IMG/VR virus record: IMGVR_UViG_3300046321_000130
Coordinates: 1-46,104 of that record
DNA length: 46,104 nt
From: a virus
Reading direction: 5' to 3' (one strand)
Part shown: piece after piece, positions 11,161 through 20,055 of the stretch
How positions within the stretch are numbered: the first letter of the stretch is position 1
Layout of the letters: each line of letters opens with the position of its first letter
Made by a program: the position numbers and the translations under genes
The notes under the pieces: model-generated
The model's input: the letters and a program-made list of their open reading frames with translations, nothing else
Database searches by the model: none
Told to the model about the DNA's origin: nothing

Positions 11161-12586
11161 GGGTCCACACATCATTGCCGCAGTCAAACACTCGGTAATA
11201 CCCATTTAGTCTCATAATATCTTGCTCTGACAGCTCTTCCTGGAATGTATCTGGGAAGAGCTGTTTTAACTTGTGCTTTTGGCAGGTGTACCTACTAAGA
11301 CTTTTTAAACCTTTATAATACTTATAATTAGGTGCACTGCTATGGCTTAGGGTGAACCCTAAGGTGGAGTAAAGTTTACCTACGCTCCACCTCTTATCAG
11401 AATAAGAAACAATACTAGCATCTGGGTATGCTCTAGTGAAGGCCTTTAAAAGTTTGGAAGCTCCGCCTACTATATTATACCCTAAGCTGCAGCAATATCT
11501 AACTAACTCATAGTCGTGAGTGTTATCAAATCTTGGCTTGCTAAAGCACATAGCTGCCACTAATATATCATTATCAAATAGGCCATAGTTTATTGAACAA
11601 GGGCTGCCTACTCCTTGAAGGTGGTTATTTGCTAAAAACGTAGAAGGAAACGATATCTCTTTTACACTAAGGTTTCTTGCGTATAGTCTACTATTTTTAC
11701 CTAGTAAAGATAGTAGCCTTGATTTAACTATTTCTTGTTTGTATAGCCATTCGTCTTCAAATATATGTATAAGTTGAAAACCTACGGCCTCAACCGCTTT
11801 AGTCTTATCAATATGGTAGTCTTTACCCTTGGCTTCTTCTCTATGAAAATATACCCCATTAACCTCTACAGCGATACCTAAGTCTGGTAATACTATATCT
11901 AACTCTTTAGGGTACGTTATATCTTTATTACTTAACTCTATCCAGCCGTTGTAGTTTTGTTTTATAAAGTCAACTACTCTAAGCTCCATTGCACTAACAC
12001 CGTGCTTATCTGCCTCACAACTACTACATGCAAAACCTCTACCACCAATTAAGTTACCTGACAATACTCTAGTAGTAGCGCCACACCTATTATCTAGCAC
12101 CAAGGAATGGGATAGGCTAGTATTATATTCTATTAGTGATAAAAATGGGTAGTTATCTTGTATTTTTTGCTGAGCCTCTTCTAGTGAGTACCTATTGTAG
12201 ACTTTTTGAGGATTGCATTTATAGCATATGCCATCACTATCTCTACTTAATAAGTTAGTTGGTAAAACTTCCCAACTATGCCCACTAATACAGCTTACTT
12301 CAATAGGTACCTTTGCTCCTATGTACTCACCTAGTATAATTAAATTAGGATACTTCTCGTAAACTTCGGATAGAAACTTAGTGTGAGATTTTTTACCTAC
12401 TTGTTTACCTTCACATTGCTTACAAGTAGTACCGTTATTCCTGGCAAACATATTACTTGGAATGATACTTCTAGTGTGTCCATTAGCACACTGTAACTCC
12501 ACTTTAGTTTTTGCTGTAGTATACTTAGTAAGTAATTCTGTACCCATTTCGCATAGGTCCAGAATTTTTTGTTCAAATTTATTCAT
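11147..12586 (-). CDS. Free-standing homing endonuclease with zinc ribbons and a Vsr-like nuclease domain
   Basis: A 479-residue protein. The start at 12586 is set by AGGAGGA six bases upstream. The N-terminal half has three zinc-ribbon-like modules: C33...H37 with C55/C58, C99...H103 with C121/C124, and C168 with C187/C190, likely DNA-binding. A PD-(D/E)xK/Vsr-like (EDxHD-type) core follows: E201 in MELRVVDF, D230, the EVNG segment (241-244), YHIDKT and HIFEDEW (274-280). The C-terminal part (about 300-479) resembles regions found with such nucleases. It lies opposite to all neighbours and is inserted between the large terminase and HNH genes with its own promoter, as mobile phage endonuclease genes often are. 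It would cut phage DNA lacking the insertion. Confidence 0.85.
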   Translation of the reverse strand: MNKFEQKILDLCEMGTELLTKYTTAKTKVELQCANGHTRSIIPSNMFARNNGTTCKQCEGKQVGKKSHTKFLSEVYEKYPNLIILGEYIGAKVPIEVSCISGHSWEVLPTNLLSRDSDGICYKCNPQKVYNRYSLEEAQQKIQDNYPFLSLIEYNTSLSHSLVLDNRCGATTRVLSGNLIGGRGFACSSCEADKHGVSAMELRVVDFIKQNYNGWIELSNKDITYPKELDIVLPDLGIAVEVNGVYFHREEAKGKDYHIDKTKAVEAVGFQLIHIFEDEWLYKQEIVKSRLLSLLGKNSRLYARNLSVKEISFPSTFLANNHLQGVGSPCSINYGLFDNDILVAAMCFSKPRFDNTHDYELVRYCCSLGYNIVGGASKLLKAFTRAYPDASIVSYSDKRWSVGKLYSTLGFTLSHSSAPNYKYYKGLKSLSRYTCQKHKLKQLFPDTFQEELSEQDIMRLNGYYRVFDCGNDVWTLNHQ

Positions 12587-12609
12587 AGAGATCCTCCTGT
12601 TCTTCATAT

Positions 12610-12638
12610 ATTATACTATAAACTTATTGTAAATTCAA
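12610..12638 (-). promoter_or_regulatory. Promoter of the homing endonuclease gene
   Basis: On the minus strand TTGAAT, a 17-bp spacer and TATAAT, about 25 bases before the start codon. It lies back to back with the HNH promoter at 12676-12704. Confidence 0.75.
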
Positions 12639-12675
12639 GTTTATTTTTGTACGTGCAGGTACCTAAAATTAGATC

Positions 12676-12704
12676 TTGACTTTAGTTTGCATATATGCTA
12701 CAAT
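12676..12704 (+). promoter_or_regulatory. Promoter of the HNH gene and downstream head genes
   Basis: TTGACT, a 17-bp spacer and TACAAT, with TGC in front of the -10. The start is predicted near 12711, leaving a very short leader of about 15 nt. It would restore head-gene transcription downstream of the inverted endonuclease gene. Confidence 0.75.
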
Positions 12705-12725
12705 AGGAGCATCAAACAATAGTGC

Positions 12726-13163
12726 ATGCAAAAAATGGCAAAGAATACAGGAAACAACCGCATCCCTGTCAAATGGGTAAGGGATAAAGCTAAAGCAGCC
12801 TATGAGAAAAAAGACACATGCTGTATTTGCGGCACAAAGGAAGACTTGGAGTTACATCACTTTAATTCAGTAACACTACTGCTAGAGAGATGGGCTGCTA
12901 AAAATGGCTACGATATATCTACTGATGACGGAATATTAGCTGTACGAGACAAGTTTATTGCAGAGCATCGTAGCGAGCTTTATGAGCAAGTTAGAACCTT
13001 ATGTAATAAGCACCATGTAGCGCTACATAGAGTATTCGGAAAAGCTCCTCCATTAAATTCAGCCCCTAAGCAAGAGCGCTGGGTAGGTATTCAAATAGGC
13101 AAAGCATCAGGTATACAGACTGTATCTAGTACATCAGGGTCCTTATTTAGTGCCTTTACATAA
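12726..13163 (+). CDS. HNH endonuclease
   Basis: A 145-residue protein. The first Cys pair is in CCICG, followed by LELHHF (the HH of the HNH core), and the second part is LCNKHHVALHRVFGK, giving a complete zinc-bound ββα-metal site. The basic N-terminus (RIPVKWVRDKAKAAY) probably contacts DNA. HNH proteins beside terminase genes are often required for cleavage and packaging in HK97-type phages; a second homing nuclease is the alternative. Either ATG (12726 or 12735) could be used, since neither has a good Shine-Dalgarno site within the short leader. Confidence 0.85.
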   Translation: MQKMAKNTGNNRIPVKWVRDKAKAAYEKKDTCCICGTKEDLELHHFNSVTLLLERWAAKNGYDISTDDGILAVRDKFIAEHRSELYEQVRTLCNKHHVALHRVFGKAPPLNSAPKQERWVGIQIGKASGIQTVSSTSGSLFSAFT

Positions 13164-13171
13164 GGAATATA

Positions 13172-14386
13172 ATGGCCTGGTATAATAATATGTTAGGGTT
13201 TCTGCAAAAACAAAACCCTGCCCAAGTAATAATTAGTAGAGAAGAAGGTAGTAACGTAGGAACAAACGCTTCTGTAGGGTACAGAAGCTCTTTTAAGAAG
13301 TTAGAAACAGTTAACAGAGGTACTAGCTTAATAGTTACCGGATGTGCTAGCCTAGACTTCGACATAAAAGATAAAGTAATATCTGACGTTTTTCCAGGTA
13401 TGCGACAAAAGCAGTTAAATAATCTGCTTAACTTTAGACCTAACCCCTATCAGTCAGCACAGGATTTTAGAAGTAATATATTTACTGACTTTGTATTAGA
13501 AGGCAATATATTTATTTACTTTGATGGTGTGTTTATGTACCATCTACCTGCTGCTAATGTACAAATTAATCCCGACCCTAAAACTTATGTAAGTAGCTAT
13601 ACTTACAACAATGAGCAAGAATTCAAACCCTCAGAGATTATTCATATACGTGATATATGTAGTAACTCAATATACAGAGGTAGTTCTAGACTAGAAGCCG
13701 CAACTAGAAGCATGGATATATTGTACAAGATGCAAAACTTCCAAGACAGCTTCTTTGAGAACGGTGCAGTGCCTGGAATTGTACTTACTACAGAGAATAC
13801 TCTTAGTCAAGTAGCCAAAGATAAAACACTACTTAGATGGAAGCAGGACTACAGCCCTAAACGAGGAGCTAAAAGTCCCATGATATTAGACTCTGGTCTA
13901 AAACCTAATCCGCTTCTAAATGCAAGTTTCCAAGATATGGACTTTGATAACTCTATCAAAGCTCACGATATTAAAATACTAAAAGCTCTAGGTGTGCCCC
14001 CCATCTTATTAGACGGAGGTAACAATGCTAATATTTCTCCAAATATGCGCCTGTTCTACTTAGAGACTGTACTACCTATAGTAAGAAAGTATATTTCTGC
14101 AATAGAAAGATACTTTGGATACGATGTAGATGCTATTACTTCTAACGTATCAGCACTACAGCCAGAACTAAAAGATATTGCCACATACAATACTACATTA
14201 GTAAATGGTGGAATTATATCACCTAACGAAGCTAGAACAGAACTAAGATACGACCCTAAACCGGGGCACGATGATCTTCGTATACCTGCTAATATAGCGG
14301 GTTCTGCAGCTGATCCCTCACAGGGTGGAGCACCTAAGAAAGAGCCCACCCCCTCAGCAGGACCTCCTGCGCCTAAACCAAAGTAA
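13172..14386 (+). CDS. Portal protein, HK97 family
   Basis: A 404-residue protein. AAGGAA precedes the ATG. Landmarks of the family are NFRPNPYQSAQDF near residue 90, the GNIFIYF strand, EIIHIRDI, a central helix (LEAATRSMDILYKMQNF), LGVPPILLD and the C-terminal GIISPNEARTELRYDPKPG before a Pro/Ala-rich tail. It forms the dodecameric ring at the capsid vertex through which the terminase drives DNA. It lies between the HNH and capsid genes in the standard order. Length and motifs are complete. The dispersed motif is embedded in its DPKPG codons (14252). Confidence 0.93.
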   Translation: MAWYNNMLGFLQKQNPAQVIISREEGSNVGTNASVGYRSSFKKLETVNRGTSLIVTGCASLDFDIKDKVISDVFPGMRQKQLNNLLNFRPNPYQSAQDFRSNIFTDFVLEGNIFIYFDGVFMYHLPAANVQINPDPKTYVSSYTYNNEQEFKPSEIIHIRDICSNSIYRGSSRLEAATRSMDILYKMQNFQDSFFENGAVPGIVLTTENTLSQVAKDKTLLRWKQDYSPKRGAKSPMILDSGLKPNPLLNASFQDMDFDNSIKAHDIKILKALGVPPILLDGGNNANISPNMRLFYLETVLPIVRKYISAIERYFGYDVDAITSNVSALQPELKDIATYNTTLVNGGIISPNEARTELRYDPKPGHDDLRIPANIAGSAADPSQGGAPKKEPTPSAGPPAPKPK

Positions 14387-14398
14387 ACTAGGAGTACG

Positions 14399-16357
14399 AT
14401 GGATAAAAATAAAATCTTATTTTTAAATAGTACTTTTACTAAAACTCTTCCCAGCTCTGACGACCAAATCGATTCGATCTACATTGAGGGGTACGCAAGT
14501 ACTAATGACGTAGATAGATCCGGCGATGTGATCTCGGCCAGTGTATGGGAAAAGGGGCTTGAAAACTACCTAAAAAATCCTATAATTCTATCACAACATG
14601 ATCACGATGATCCCATCGGACGAATGGTAGAGCACAAGATTGACGGTAAAGGTCTCTGGGTTAAAGCTAGAATCTCCGCTGCGGCTGAGGTATTTAGTTT
14701 AGTAAAAGATGGGGTAGTAACCGCGTTTAGCGTAGGATTCAGAATCTTAGATGCTGAATACAATGCCGTAGCAGAGCTATTTATTATAAAGGAAGTGGAA
14801 CTGGTAGAGATATCTGTTGTTTCAGTACCTTGCAACCAGAACACACTGTTCAGCTTATCTAAATCGTTCAATAACGATGAAGAATATAAGCACTTTAAAT
14901 CACAATTCGCTTCAAGTACTACACCTAAACCGGTGTCAAGAAGTAAAAGTATCCAACCTAAGGAATTTAGTATGAATCCAGAAGAAATTCAACAATTAGT
15001 AGCCGAAGCCGCAAAAGCCGCTACCCAAGAAGCTATGAAATCCGTAGCAGCAGAAGCTGAAAAAGCCCTAGCTGCTAAAGCTGCGAAAGAAGCTGAAGAT
15101 GCAGCTCTTGAAGCAAAAATCAAAAGCGCTGTAGCTAACATCCAAACTGGTGAAACCGGTGCAGAAAAGCTAATGGCCGATATCGAAAAGCGTTTTGAAG
15201 ACCAAGCAACCTCTACTAAGAGCGTTCTAGCGGGTTTAGAAGAAGCCCTTCGCGAGAAATCCGCCGAAATCAAGGCTATGCAAGATTCTAAAATGAACTT
15301 TGCTGACAAGGGTGGTAACACATCTACTTATACTGAACGTGAAAAAGCTGTTATGCTTTCGAAGATTTCAGGTAAGGCCATTGAATCTACCAAATACGGT
15401 ACTTTAGTAATTGAGAAGACCGGCGCTCACTTACCTTCAGCTACATGGGAATTAGAGGTATCCCTAAATATGGAAGCTGAAATTCGCCGTCGTCTAGTTC
15501 TAGCTCCGTTATTCCGTAACGTTCAGATGAAGACTAACGTTATGACTATGCCGATCAATCCAGAAGCTGGATATGGTAAATGGGTAAATAACAGCGAGTT
15601 CGGTGCTGTTCCAGCTACCCTAGGTGCTGCGGGTGCTTCTGCTGGTAATACTGCTGTTCATCAGTTGAAAGAAATTACGCTAAATGCGTACAAACTTGCA
15701 ACGAACGAATATATGGCCTACGAAGAAGAAGAAGATTCGTTAATCACTCTTCTACCTATCATCCGTGATGCCATGATTCGTCGTACAGCTCGTAGCCTAG
15801 ACAAGGCTCTTGCTCTAGGTGTTGGTGCAGTTAACGATCCTGTTAAGGGTCTAGCTCAATATGCTGGTGTTTCAGCAACTACTGGTGCTGTAGCTACTCC
15901 TATCACTATCGCTAAAATGCGTTCACTACGTAAGGACTTAGGTGCTCTTGGTCTAGACCCTAACGAAGTAACCTTCGTAGTTAATACTGACGTATACTAC
16001 GACTTGCTAGAAGATGCGACCTTCCAGTCTATGAACCAAGTAGGTACACAAGCTACCTTGCTAACTGGTCAGATTGGTCAAATCGGTAACAGCCCTGTTC
16101 TAGTATCTTCAGAATTGCCTTCAAAAGCTTCTGGTACTAACGTTGCTGCTTCTGGTGTATTCCCGATTAACAACATTGGCGCTTTTGCTATCTATACTCC
16201 AAACTTCATCGTTGGTAACCAACGTGGTCTTCGTATGGATACTCAAGAATTGGTAGAAACTCAGCGTCGTGTACTAGTAGCTAGCCTACGTACTGGCTTT
16301 GCTCAAGTTGCTACTAACCTTGGTAGTGGTGTTGCTGCACTACGTTACACAGCTTAA
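14399..16357 (+). CDS. Prohead protease fused to HK97-fold major capsid protein
   Basis: A 652-residue polyprotein. Residues 1 to about 165 are an HK97-type (U35/S78) prohead protease: the catalytic His region SQHDHDDPIG near 65-75, the serine motif TAFSVGF near 110 and the conserved VEISVVSVPCN near 140-150. Residues about 190-300 are Ala/Glu/Lys-rich coiled coil, equivalent to the scaffold or delta domain. From about 310 to the end is the capsid protein (ATWELEVSLNMEAEIRRR and onward). In HK97 protease and capsid are separate genes; the fused layout is uncommon but known. GGAG lies before the ATG at 14399. An internal start at 14972 probably provides excess capsid subunits. Confidence 0.93.
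   Translation: MDKNKILFLNSTFTKTLPSSDDQIDSIYIEGYASTNDVDRSGDVISASVWEKGLENYLKNPIILSQHDHDDPIGRMVEHKIDGKGLWVKARISAAAEVFSLVKDGVVTAFSVGFRILDAEYNAVAELFIIKEVELVEISVVSVPCNQNTLFSLSKSFNNDEEYKHFKSQFASSTTPKPVSRSKSIQPKEFSMNPEEIQQLVAEAAKAATQEAMKSVAAEAEKALAAKAAKEAEDAALEAKIKSAVANIQTGETGAEKLMADIEKRFEDQATSTKSVLAGLEEALREKSAEIKAMQDSKMNFADKGGNTSTYTEREKAVMLSKISGKAIESTKYGTLVIEKTGAHLPSATWELEVSLNMEAEIRRRLVLAPLFRNVQMKTNVMTMPINPEAGYGKWVNNSEFGAVPATLGAAGASAGNTAVHQLKEITLNAYKLATNEYMAYEEEEDSLITLLPIIRDAMIRRTARSLDKALALGVGAVNDPVKGLAQYAGVSATTGAVATPITIAKMRSLRKDLGALGLDPNEVTFVVNTDVYYDLLEDATFQSMNQVGTQATLLTGQIGQIGNSPVLVSSELPSKASGTNVAASGVFPINNIGAFAIYTPNFIVGNQRGLRMDTQELVETQRRVLVASLRTGFAQVATNLGSGVAALRYTA
14960..14974 (+). promoter_or_regulatory. 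Internal ribosome binding site in the protease-capsid gene
   Basis: AAGGAA (14960-14965) followed after six bases by an in-frame ATG at 14972 (codon 192), between the protease and scaffold-like regions. The spacing is near ideal and better than most gene starts here. Confidence 0.62.
14972..16357 (+). CDS. Predicted internally started scaffold-capsid product
   Basis: If translation starts at the internal ATG, the product is 461 residues beginning MNPEEIQQLVAEAAKA: a coiled-coil scaffold-like segment followed by the capsid domain, which is the layout of a normal HK97 gp5 precursor. The protease would then come only from the longer, less abundant chain, which would set a protease-to-capsid ratio. 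Evidence is the Shine-Dalgarno site and the exact position at the domain border; expression has not been shown. Confidence 0.55.
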   Translation: MNPEEIQQLVAEAAKAATQEAMKSVAAEAEKALAAKAAKEAEDAALEAKIKSAVANIQTGETGAEKLMADIEKRFEDQATSTKSVLAGLEEALREKSAEIKAMQDSKMNFADKGGNTSTYTEREKAVMLSKISGKAIESTKYGTLVIEKTGAHLPSATWELEVSLNMEAEIRRRLVLAPLFRNVQMKTNVMTMPINPEAGYGKWVNNSEFGAVPATLGAAGASAGNTAVHQLKEITLNAYKLATNEYMAYEEEEDSLITLLPIIRDAMIRRTARSLDKALALGVGAVNDPVKGLAQYAGVSATTGAVATPITIAKMRSLRKDLGALGLDPNEVTFVVNTDVYYDLLEDATFQSMNQVGTQATLLTGQIGQIGNSPVLVSSELPSKASGTNVAASGVFPINNIGAFAIYTPNFIVGNQRGLRMDTQELVETQRRVLVASLRTGFAQVATNLGSGVAALRYTA

Positions 16358-16365
16358 TGTAACTT

Positions 16366-16389
16366 AAGATAGGGCTTCGGCCCTATCTT
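16366..16389 (+). terminator. Hairpin after the capsid gene
   Basis: AAGATAGGGC/GCCCTATCTT with a TTCG tetraloop, followed by a second AT-rich hairpin (about 16388-16418). With only a short T tract it may be a partial terminator or a stabilising 3' end for the capsid mRNA. Confidence 0.75.
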
Positions 16390-16434
16390 TTAAAAGCTTA
16401 CTAAGTGAGCTTTTAAAAGATAAAGGATCATAAA

Positions 16435-17043
16435 ATGGGACTACCATTAATTACTCGGGCTGAATATAAGGCCTTTGCTGGTATTGCTAGCACTAATAGT
16501 GATGCTATAATTGATTCGCTAATACCTAAAATAAGTGAGCTAGTAAAAACATACTGCCGCAGATCATTTATTGATTACGCAGACGACCCTAAGCTGGAGT
16601 ACGCAGAAGGCGGGCTCCCTATTATAGTTTTAGATGAGACTCCAGTAATAAATGTATCAAGTATAGAAGTATCTACTGACTACGGTAATACGTACACTAC
16701 TTTAGAAGAATTTAAACATTACGTAGTATCAAAAGTTACTGGAAATATAAAAGCAATAAACATTATTGCTGCTAATGAAGATAACACACCTAGAAAGTTG
16801 GCTTCATTTCCTTTGTTAACAAATGGTTACAAAATAACTTATACCGGTGGATACGAAAAAGTACCAGAAGACCTCAAGTTAGCTTTATACGACCTAGTAA
16901 CTTATTATATTAAGAATGATAGTGCAATTCATAGCACTAAAGCTCCGGGTAGTAATACTGTACAAATAGAATATATAACTACTACTTCCTTGCCTGCACA
17001 TATACGCAGAGTACTTGACCTATATAAATCATACTACTCATAA
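16435..17043 (+). CDS. Head-tail connector, gp6/gp15-like
   Basis: A 202-residue protein. The N-terminal helical part (LITRAEYKAFAG, then IIDSLIPKISELVKTYCRRSF) and the following beta-rich part with YTGGYEKVPEDLKLALYDLV are typical of adaptor proteins (HK97 gp6, SPP1 gp15) that bind below the portal ring. AAAGGA precedes the ATG at normal spacing. It is the first gene after the capsid and overlaps the next start by one base. A dispersed-motif copy lies in its DPKLE codons (16585). Confidence 0.82.
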   Translation: MGLPLITRAEYKAFAGIASTNSDAIIDSLIPKISELVKTYCRRSFIDYADDPKLEYAEGGLPIIVLDETPVINVSSIEVSTDYGNTYTTLEEFKHYVVSKVTGNIKAINIIAANEDNTPRKLASFPLLTNGYKITYTGGYEKVPEDLKLALYDLVTYYIKNDSAIHSTKAPGSNTVQIEYITTTSLPAHIRRVLDLYKSYYS

Positions 17044-18119
17044 TGGCCCTATCAATAAATAACATACTAAGAGATGTTATACGTAAGATTGATGCTTCTG
17101 AGTCCTCAGACACAACTGATATTTACTCAGTAGATTTATCTTATGATACTCTACTAGAACAAGACCCTAAGCTGGACAAGGATACGTATACCAGATTACT
17201 ATATAGATTATCTACTCAGTATAAGCCCTATACCAAACTTAAAACTGCTTTAGCAGATATTAATAAAGCAAAAACAATACTAGTTAGTGACAAAAGTTAT
17301 GGTACTATATTTTTATCACTAGGTAGGTCTGGTATAGTTAGTAAGTTGTCTGCCATTTTGGAGAACGTAGGTTTAGACAAAAAGGTTTCATCTAGTACTA
17401 TTAGTAGAGTTACTGGAATAGTTAATAAGCTACCCCAATCCGTAGCTACGCCAATATTACGTGAATTAGTTGAGTCAGCTAATATAACTTTAAAACATTC
17501 TCGTAGTGCACTTAATAAGCATACAATTGAATTAAAGCTAGTAGACCCAAATACTCACTCTGACAGCTATGCACGAGATGCAAAGATAGTAGCAATACTA
17601 CTAAATGCCATAGAAGAAGATTTAGGTATACGCACGGAAATAGCTGAAAATACTAGAGATTTAATAGTTGATATACTACAAGGTAGGTCAACTACTAAAA
17701 AAGCAACTGACTCTAAGGCCTCTGGTAACCTTAAAAAGCAAAATGTACTGAAAAGTAAACCTCCTGCAATTAGAACTAATGACGGTAGATTTTACTCTTT
17801 AGCTTTACTAGCTGATTTAATAAATAATAGATTAGAAAGTACAATTGCCAAAAATATGGGTAATGGTAACTTCAAAGACGTATTAAATTATAGAACAGGT
17901 AGATTTGCTGATTCTGCTAATGTTGTAAAACTCACACAAAGTAGAGATGGGCTAATTTCAGCGTTCTATACGTACATGAAATACCCCTACCAAACGTTTG
18001 AGCCAGGGTTTAATCAAGGTTCTCCTAGGTCTCGAGACCCTAAACTGTTAATTGGTGGAGCCATTAAAGAAATAGCTGCGCAAAAGGTTAGCAATAGAAT
18101 GAGAGCTGTATTAATATGA
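17043..18119 (+). CDS. Putative head-tail joining or neck protein
   Basis: A 358-residue protein I cannot place firmly. Most of the chain is helical and Ser/Lys-rich. The C-terminal part (AFYTYMKYPYQTFEPG, then KEIAAQKVSNRMRAVLI) has the look of tail-completion or gp10-like neck proteins, but it is much longer than those. It lies between the connector and the tail-terminator-like gene and is coupled to both (one-base and four-base overlaps), so a neck role is likely by position. Dispersed-motif copies at 17163 and 18035 fall in DPKL codons near each end of the gene. Confidence 0.6.
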   Translation: MALSINNILRDVIRKIDASESSDTTDIYSVDLSYDTLLEQDPKLDKDTYTRLLYRLSTQYKPYTKLKTALADINKAKTILVSDKSYGTIFLSLGRSGIVSKLSAILENVGLDKKVSSSTISRVTGIVNKLPQSVATPILRELVESANITLKHSRSALNKHTIELKLVDPNTHSDSYARDAKIVAILLNAIEEDLGIRTEIAENTRDLIVDILQGRSTTKKATDSKASGNLKKQNVLKSKPPAIRTNDGRFYSLALLADLINNRLESTIAKNMGNGNFKDVLNYRTGRFADSANVVKLTQSRDGLISAFYTYMKYPYQTFEPGFNQGSPRSRDPKLLIGGAIKEIAAQKVSNRMRAVLI

Positions 18120-18550
18120 GTAGAAGAACCTCTATAGTTAAAGCTATATGTGAAAAGCTAAAAGATATTAACGGTGAAAGCCCTTATAGTAGTAATATCT
18201 TCCGTAATGCTTATGCTAAGTTAAAATTTTGGGACGAGGTATCTGATTTCCCCAGTATATACAGTTCCCCAGGAACAGAGACCAGAGAGTATTTACCTGG
18301 AGGGTTTACATGGGCCTACCTAGGGGTATGTCTTAAAGTATACTGCAAGGGTGAAGATGCCCAAGATCAGCTAGAAGCCCTTCTAGAAGATATAGAAAAT
18401 GTTATTAACAATAATCGTGTGTTAGTATACGATATTAACACTAATAGTGAAACTACTGAAATCTTAGTAGTTTCTATAACCACGGATGAGGGCTTACTAA
18501 CCCCGTATGCTGTTGGTGAAATCAACATACAAGTAAGATACCCGCTCTAA
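18116..18550 (+). CDS. Putative tail terminator or tail completion protein
   Basis: A 144-residue protein starting inside the previous stop (ATGA overlap). Features of gpU-like tail terminators include an N-terminal helix, a beta-rich centre (YLGVCLKVYCKGEDAQDQLEAL), an acidic helix LLEDIENVI and a final strand INIQVRYPL. It is the last gene before the tail tube, which is the usual place. The protein would cap the tail tube and join it to the head. The identity is from size, predicted fold pattern and position. Confidence 0.7.
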   Translation: MSRRTSIVKAICEKLKDINGESPYSSNIFRNAYAKLKFWDEVSDFPSIYSSPGTETREYLPGGFTWAYLGVCLKVYCKGEDAQDQLEALLEDIENVINNNRVLVYDINTNSETTEILVVSITTDEGLLTPYAVGEINIQVRYPL

Positions 18551-18583
18551 TGCTTTCAGGCATTATCATTTAAAGGAATTAAA

Positions 18584-20044
18584 ATGGCATTAAATTTAGT
18601 ACGTAATAGTAGAGTATTCTTCACTACTAACGTAGATTCTACATCCGGTGTTGTAGCCACTTCCGGCTTTACCAATACAAATACTTATGAAATCCAAGTT
18701 TTAGATGGATTCTCATTCTCTCAAAACTCTAACGCAGATACTGTTACGATCTCTGAAGCTGGTGTTGCCCCCGTTCGGGGTCAGCGTTCGTTCAATACTT
18801 CGCTAGCCCCTGTAGACTTCTCGTTCTCAAGCTATCTACGCCCTGACTTTGCTAGCTCTGTTGTTACTGCTGAAGAATCTGTTCTATGGAACGCATTATT
18901 TGGCGACAAAGAAATATCTACTGCTAATACTATAACAATTGGTGGTACTATATCCGGTATTACATATGCGTATTCTGCTGGCGTTGGTACAGTAACTATT
19001 GCTGGTACTAGTTTAACAACTACTGGTGCAGCCCTAGGTGATGTATTAGTAATTGGGGGTGCTACCGGTGCTACGGCTCTTGGTTTAACTTACATTAACG
19101 CTCCCGCAGTTCTAAAAACAACCAGCGGAACTAGTATTACTCTAGAACTAATTAACTCTTCCACAGCTGCTATTACCGGTATTACTGGTAGCGCTATCAA
19201 GCTATACAAATCAGCTTGGGCTCCTGCAGGTGGGTCTACGTTCTCTTTAGCCTCTACAGCTGCTTCTAACAAAAACCAACTACTAAAGTTTGGTATGTTA
19301 TTCTTAGTTGACCAGGTTACTTACGCTGTCGATAACTGTGCTCTTACTCAGTTAAATATTGATTTCGGACTAGATGCTATTGCTACTGGTGCATGGACTG
19401 GTCAGGCTACAAACCTACGTAAACTAGCCGATGGTGCAACTGCTACTGGTGGTACATTTGGTGGTGGAACTATTTCTGGTTCATACGCTGTTAAAAATAC
19501 TGCAGCCGGTTTTATTACAAATAAACTATCGACAGTTAGCCTAAAACTAGTTAACCCTCTAATTAACTCAGCAGGTACTACAATTGCTGCAGCGGGAACT
19601 GCTTATGCTGTTGCTCTAACTGGTGGTTCTATCACTATTAACAACAACATTAACTATGTAACTCCAGCTAACTTGGGTGTTGTTAACTTACCAGTTACAT
19701 ATTACACAGGTCAACGCGCTATTAGTGGTACAATTAACGCCTACCTAAAAACAGGTGCTGGTGTTGGAAGTACTGGTCAGCTATTGGCGGATATGTTGGA
19801 CACTGCTACTGCAACAATTGAACCTATGTTCGCACTGCAAATCGCAATTGGTGGTAGTGGAAATAACGACAAGGTTGTACTAGATATGCCTTCAGTTACA
19901 CTAACTCTACCTGCTGTAGACGTGCAACAAGTTGTTTCAGCTAACATTAACTTCACTGCTCAAGGTTCAGTACCTGGAGCTTCTACTAGTACTTACGATC
20001 TGACACAAACGAACGATCTAACAGTTCGTTACTACTCAGTTTAA
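18584..20044 (+). CDS. Major tail tube protein
   Basis: A 486-residue protein. AAAGGAA precedes the ATG. The N-terminal core (VRNSRVFFTTN, then TISEAGVAPVRGQRSFN and FSFSSYLRPDF) and the C-terminal part (DKVVLDMPSVTLTLPAVDVQQVVSANINFTAQGS, here given in summary only as residues about 425-460) resemble tail tube proteins. A Gly/Thr-rich insertion at about residues 110-180 and an Ig-like region near 285-350 make it larger than usual and may decorate the tail surface. It precedes the frameshifted chaperone genes, as in lambda-type tails, and is followed by a terminator. Confidence 0.82.
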   Translation: MALNLVRNSRVFFTTNVDSTSGVVATSGFTNTNTYEIQVLDGFSFSQNSNADTVTISEAGVAPVRGQRSFNTSLAPVDFSFSSYLRPDFASSVVTAEESVLWNALFGDKEISTANTITIGGTISGITYAYSAGVGTVTIAGTSLTTTGAALGDVLVIGGATGATALGLTYINAPAVLKTTSGTSITLELINSSTAAITGITGSAIKLYKSAWAPAGGSTFSLASTAASNKNQLLKFGMLFLVDQVTYAVDNCALTQLNIDFGLDAIATGAWTGQATNLRKLADGATATGGTFGGGTISGSYAVKNTAAGFITNKLSTVSLKLVNPLINSAGTTIAAAGTAYAVALTGGSITINNNINYVTPANLGVVNLPVTYYTGQRAISGTINAYLKTGAGVGSTGQLLADMLDTATATIEPMFALQIAIGGSGNNDKVVLDMPSVTLTLPAVDVQQVVSANINFTAQGSVPGASTSTYDLTQTNDLTVRYYSV

Positions 20045-20055
20045 TAAGTTTTATG

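Noticed and set aside
11344-11363. Motif pair as an attachment site of the homing endonuclease gene
   Set aside because: The pair is internal to the coding region, not at the insertion borders, and matches the genome-wide motif.
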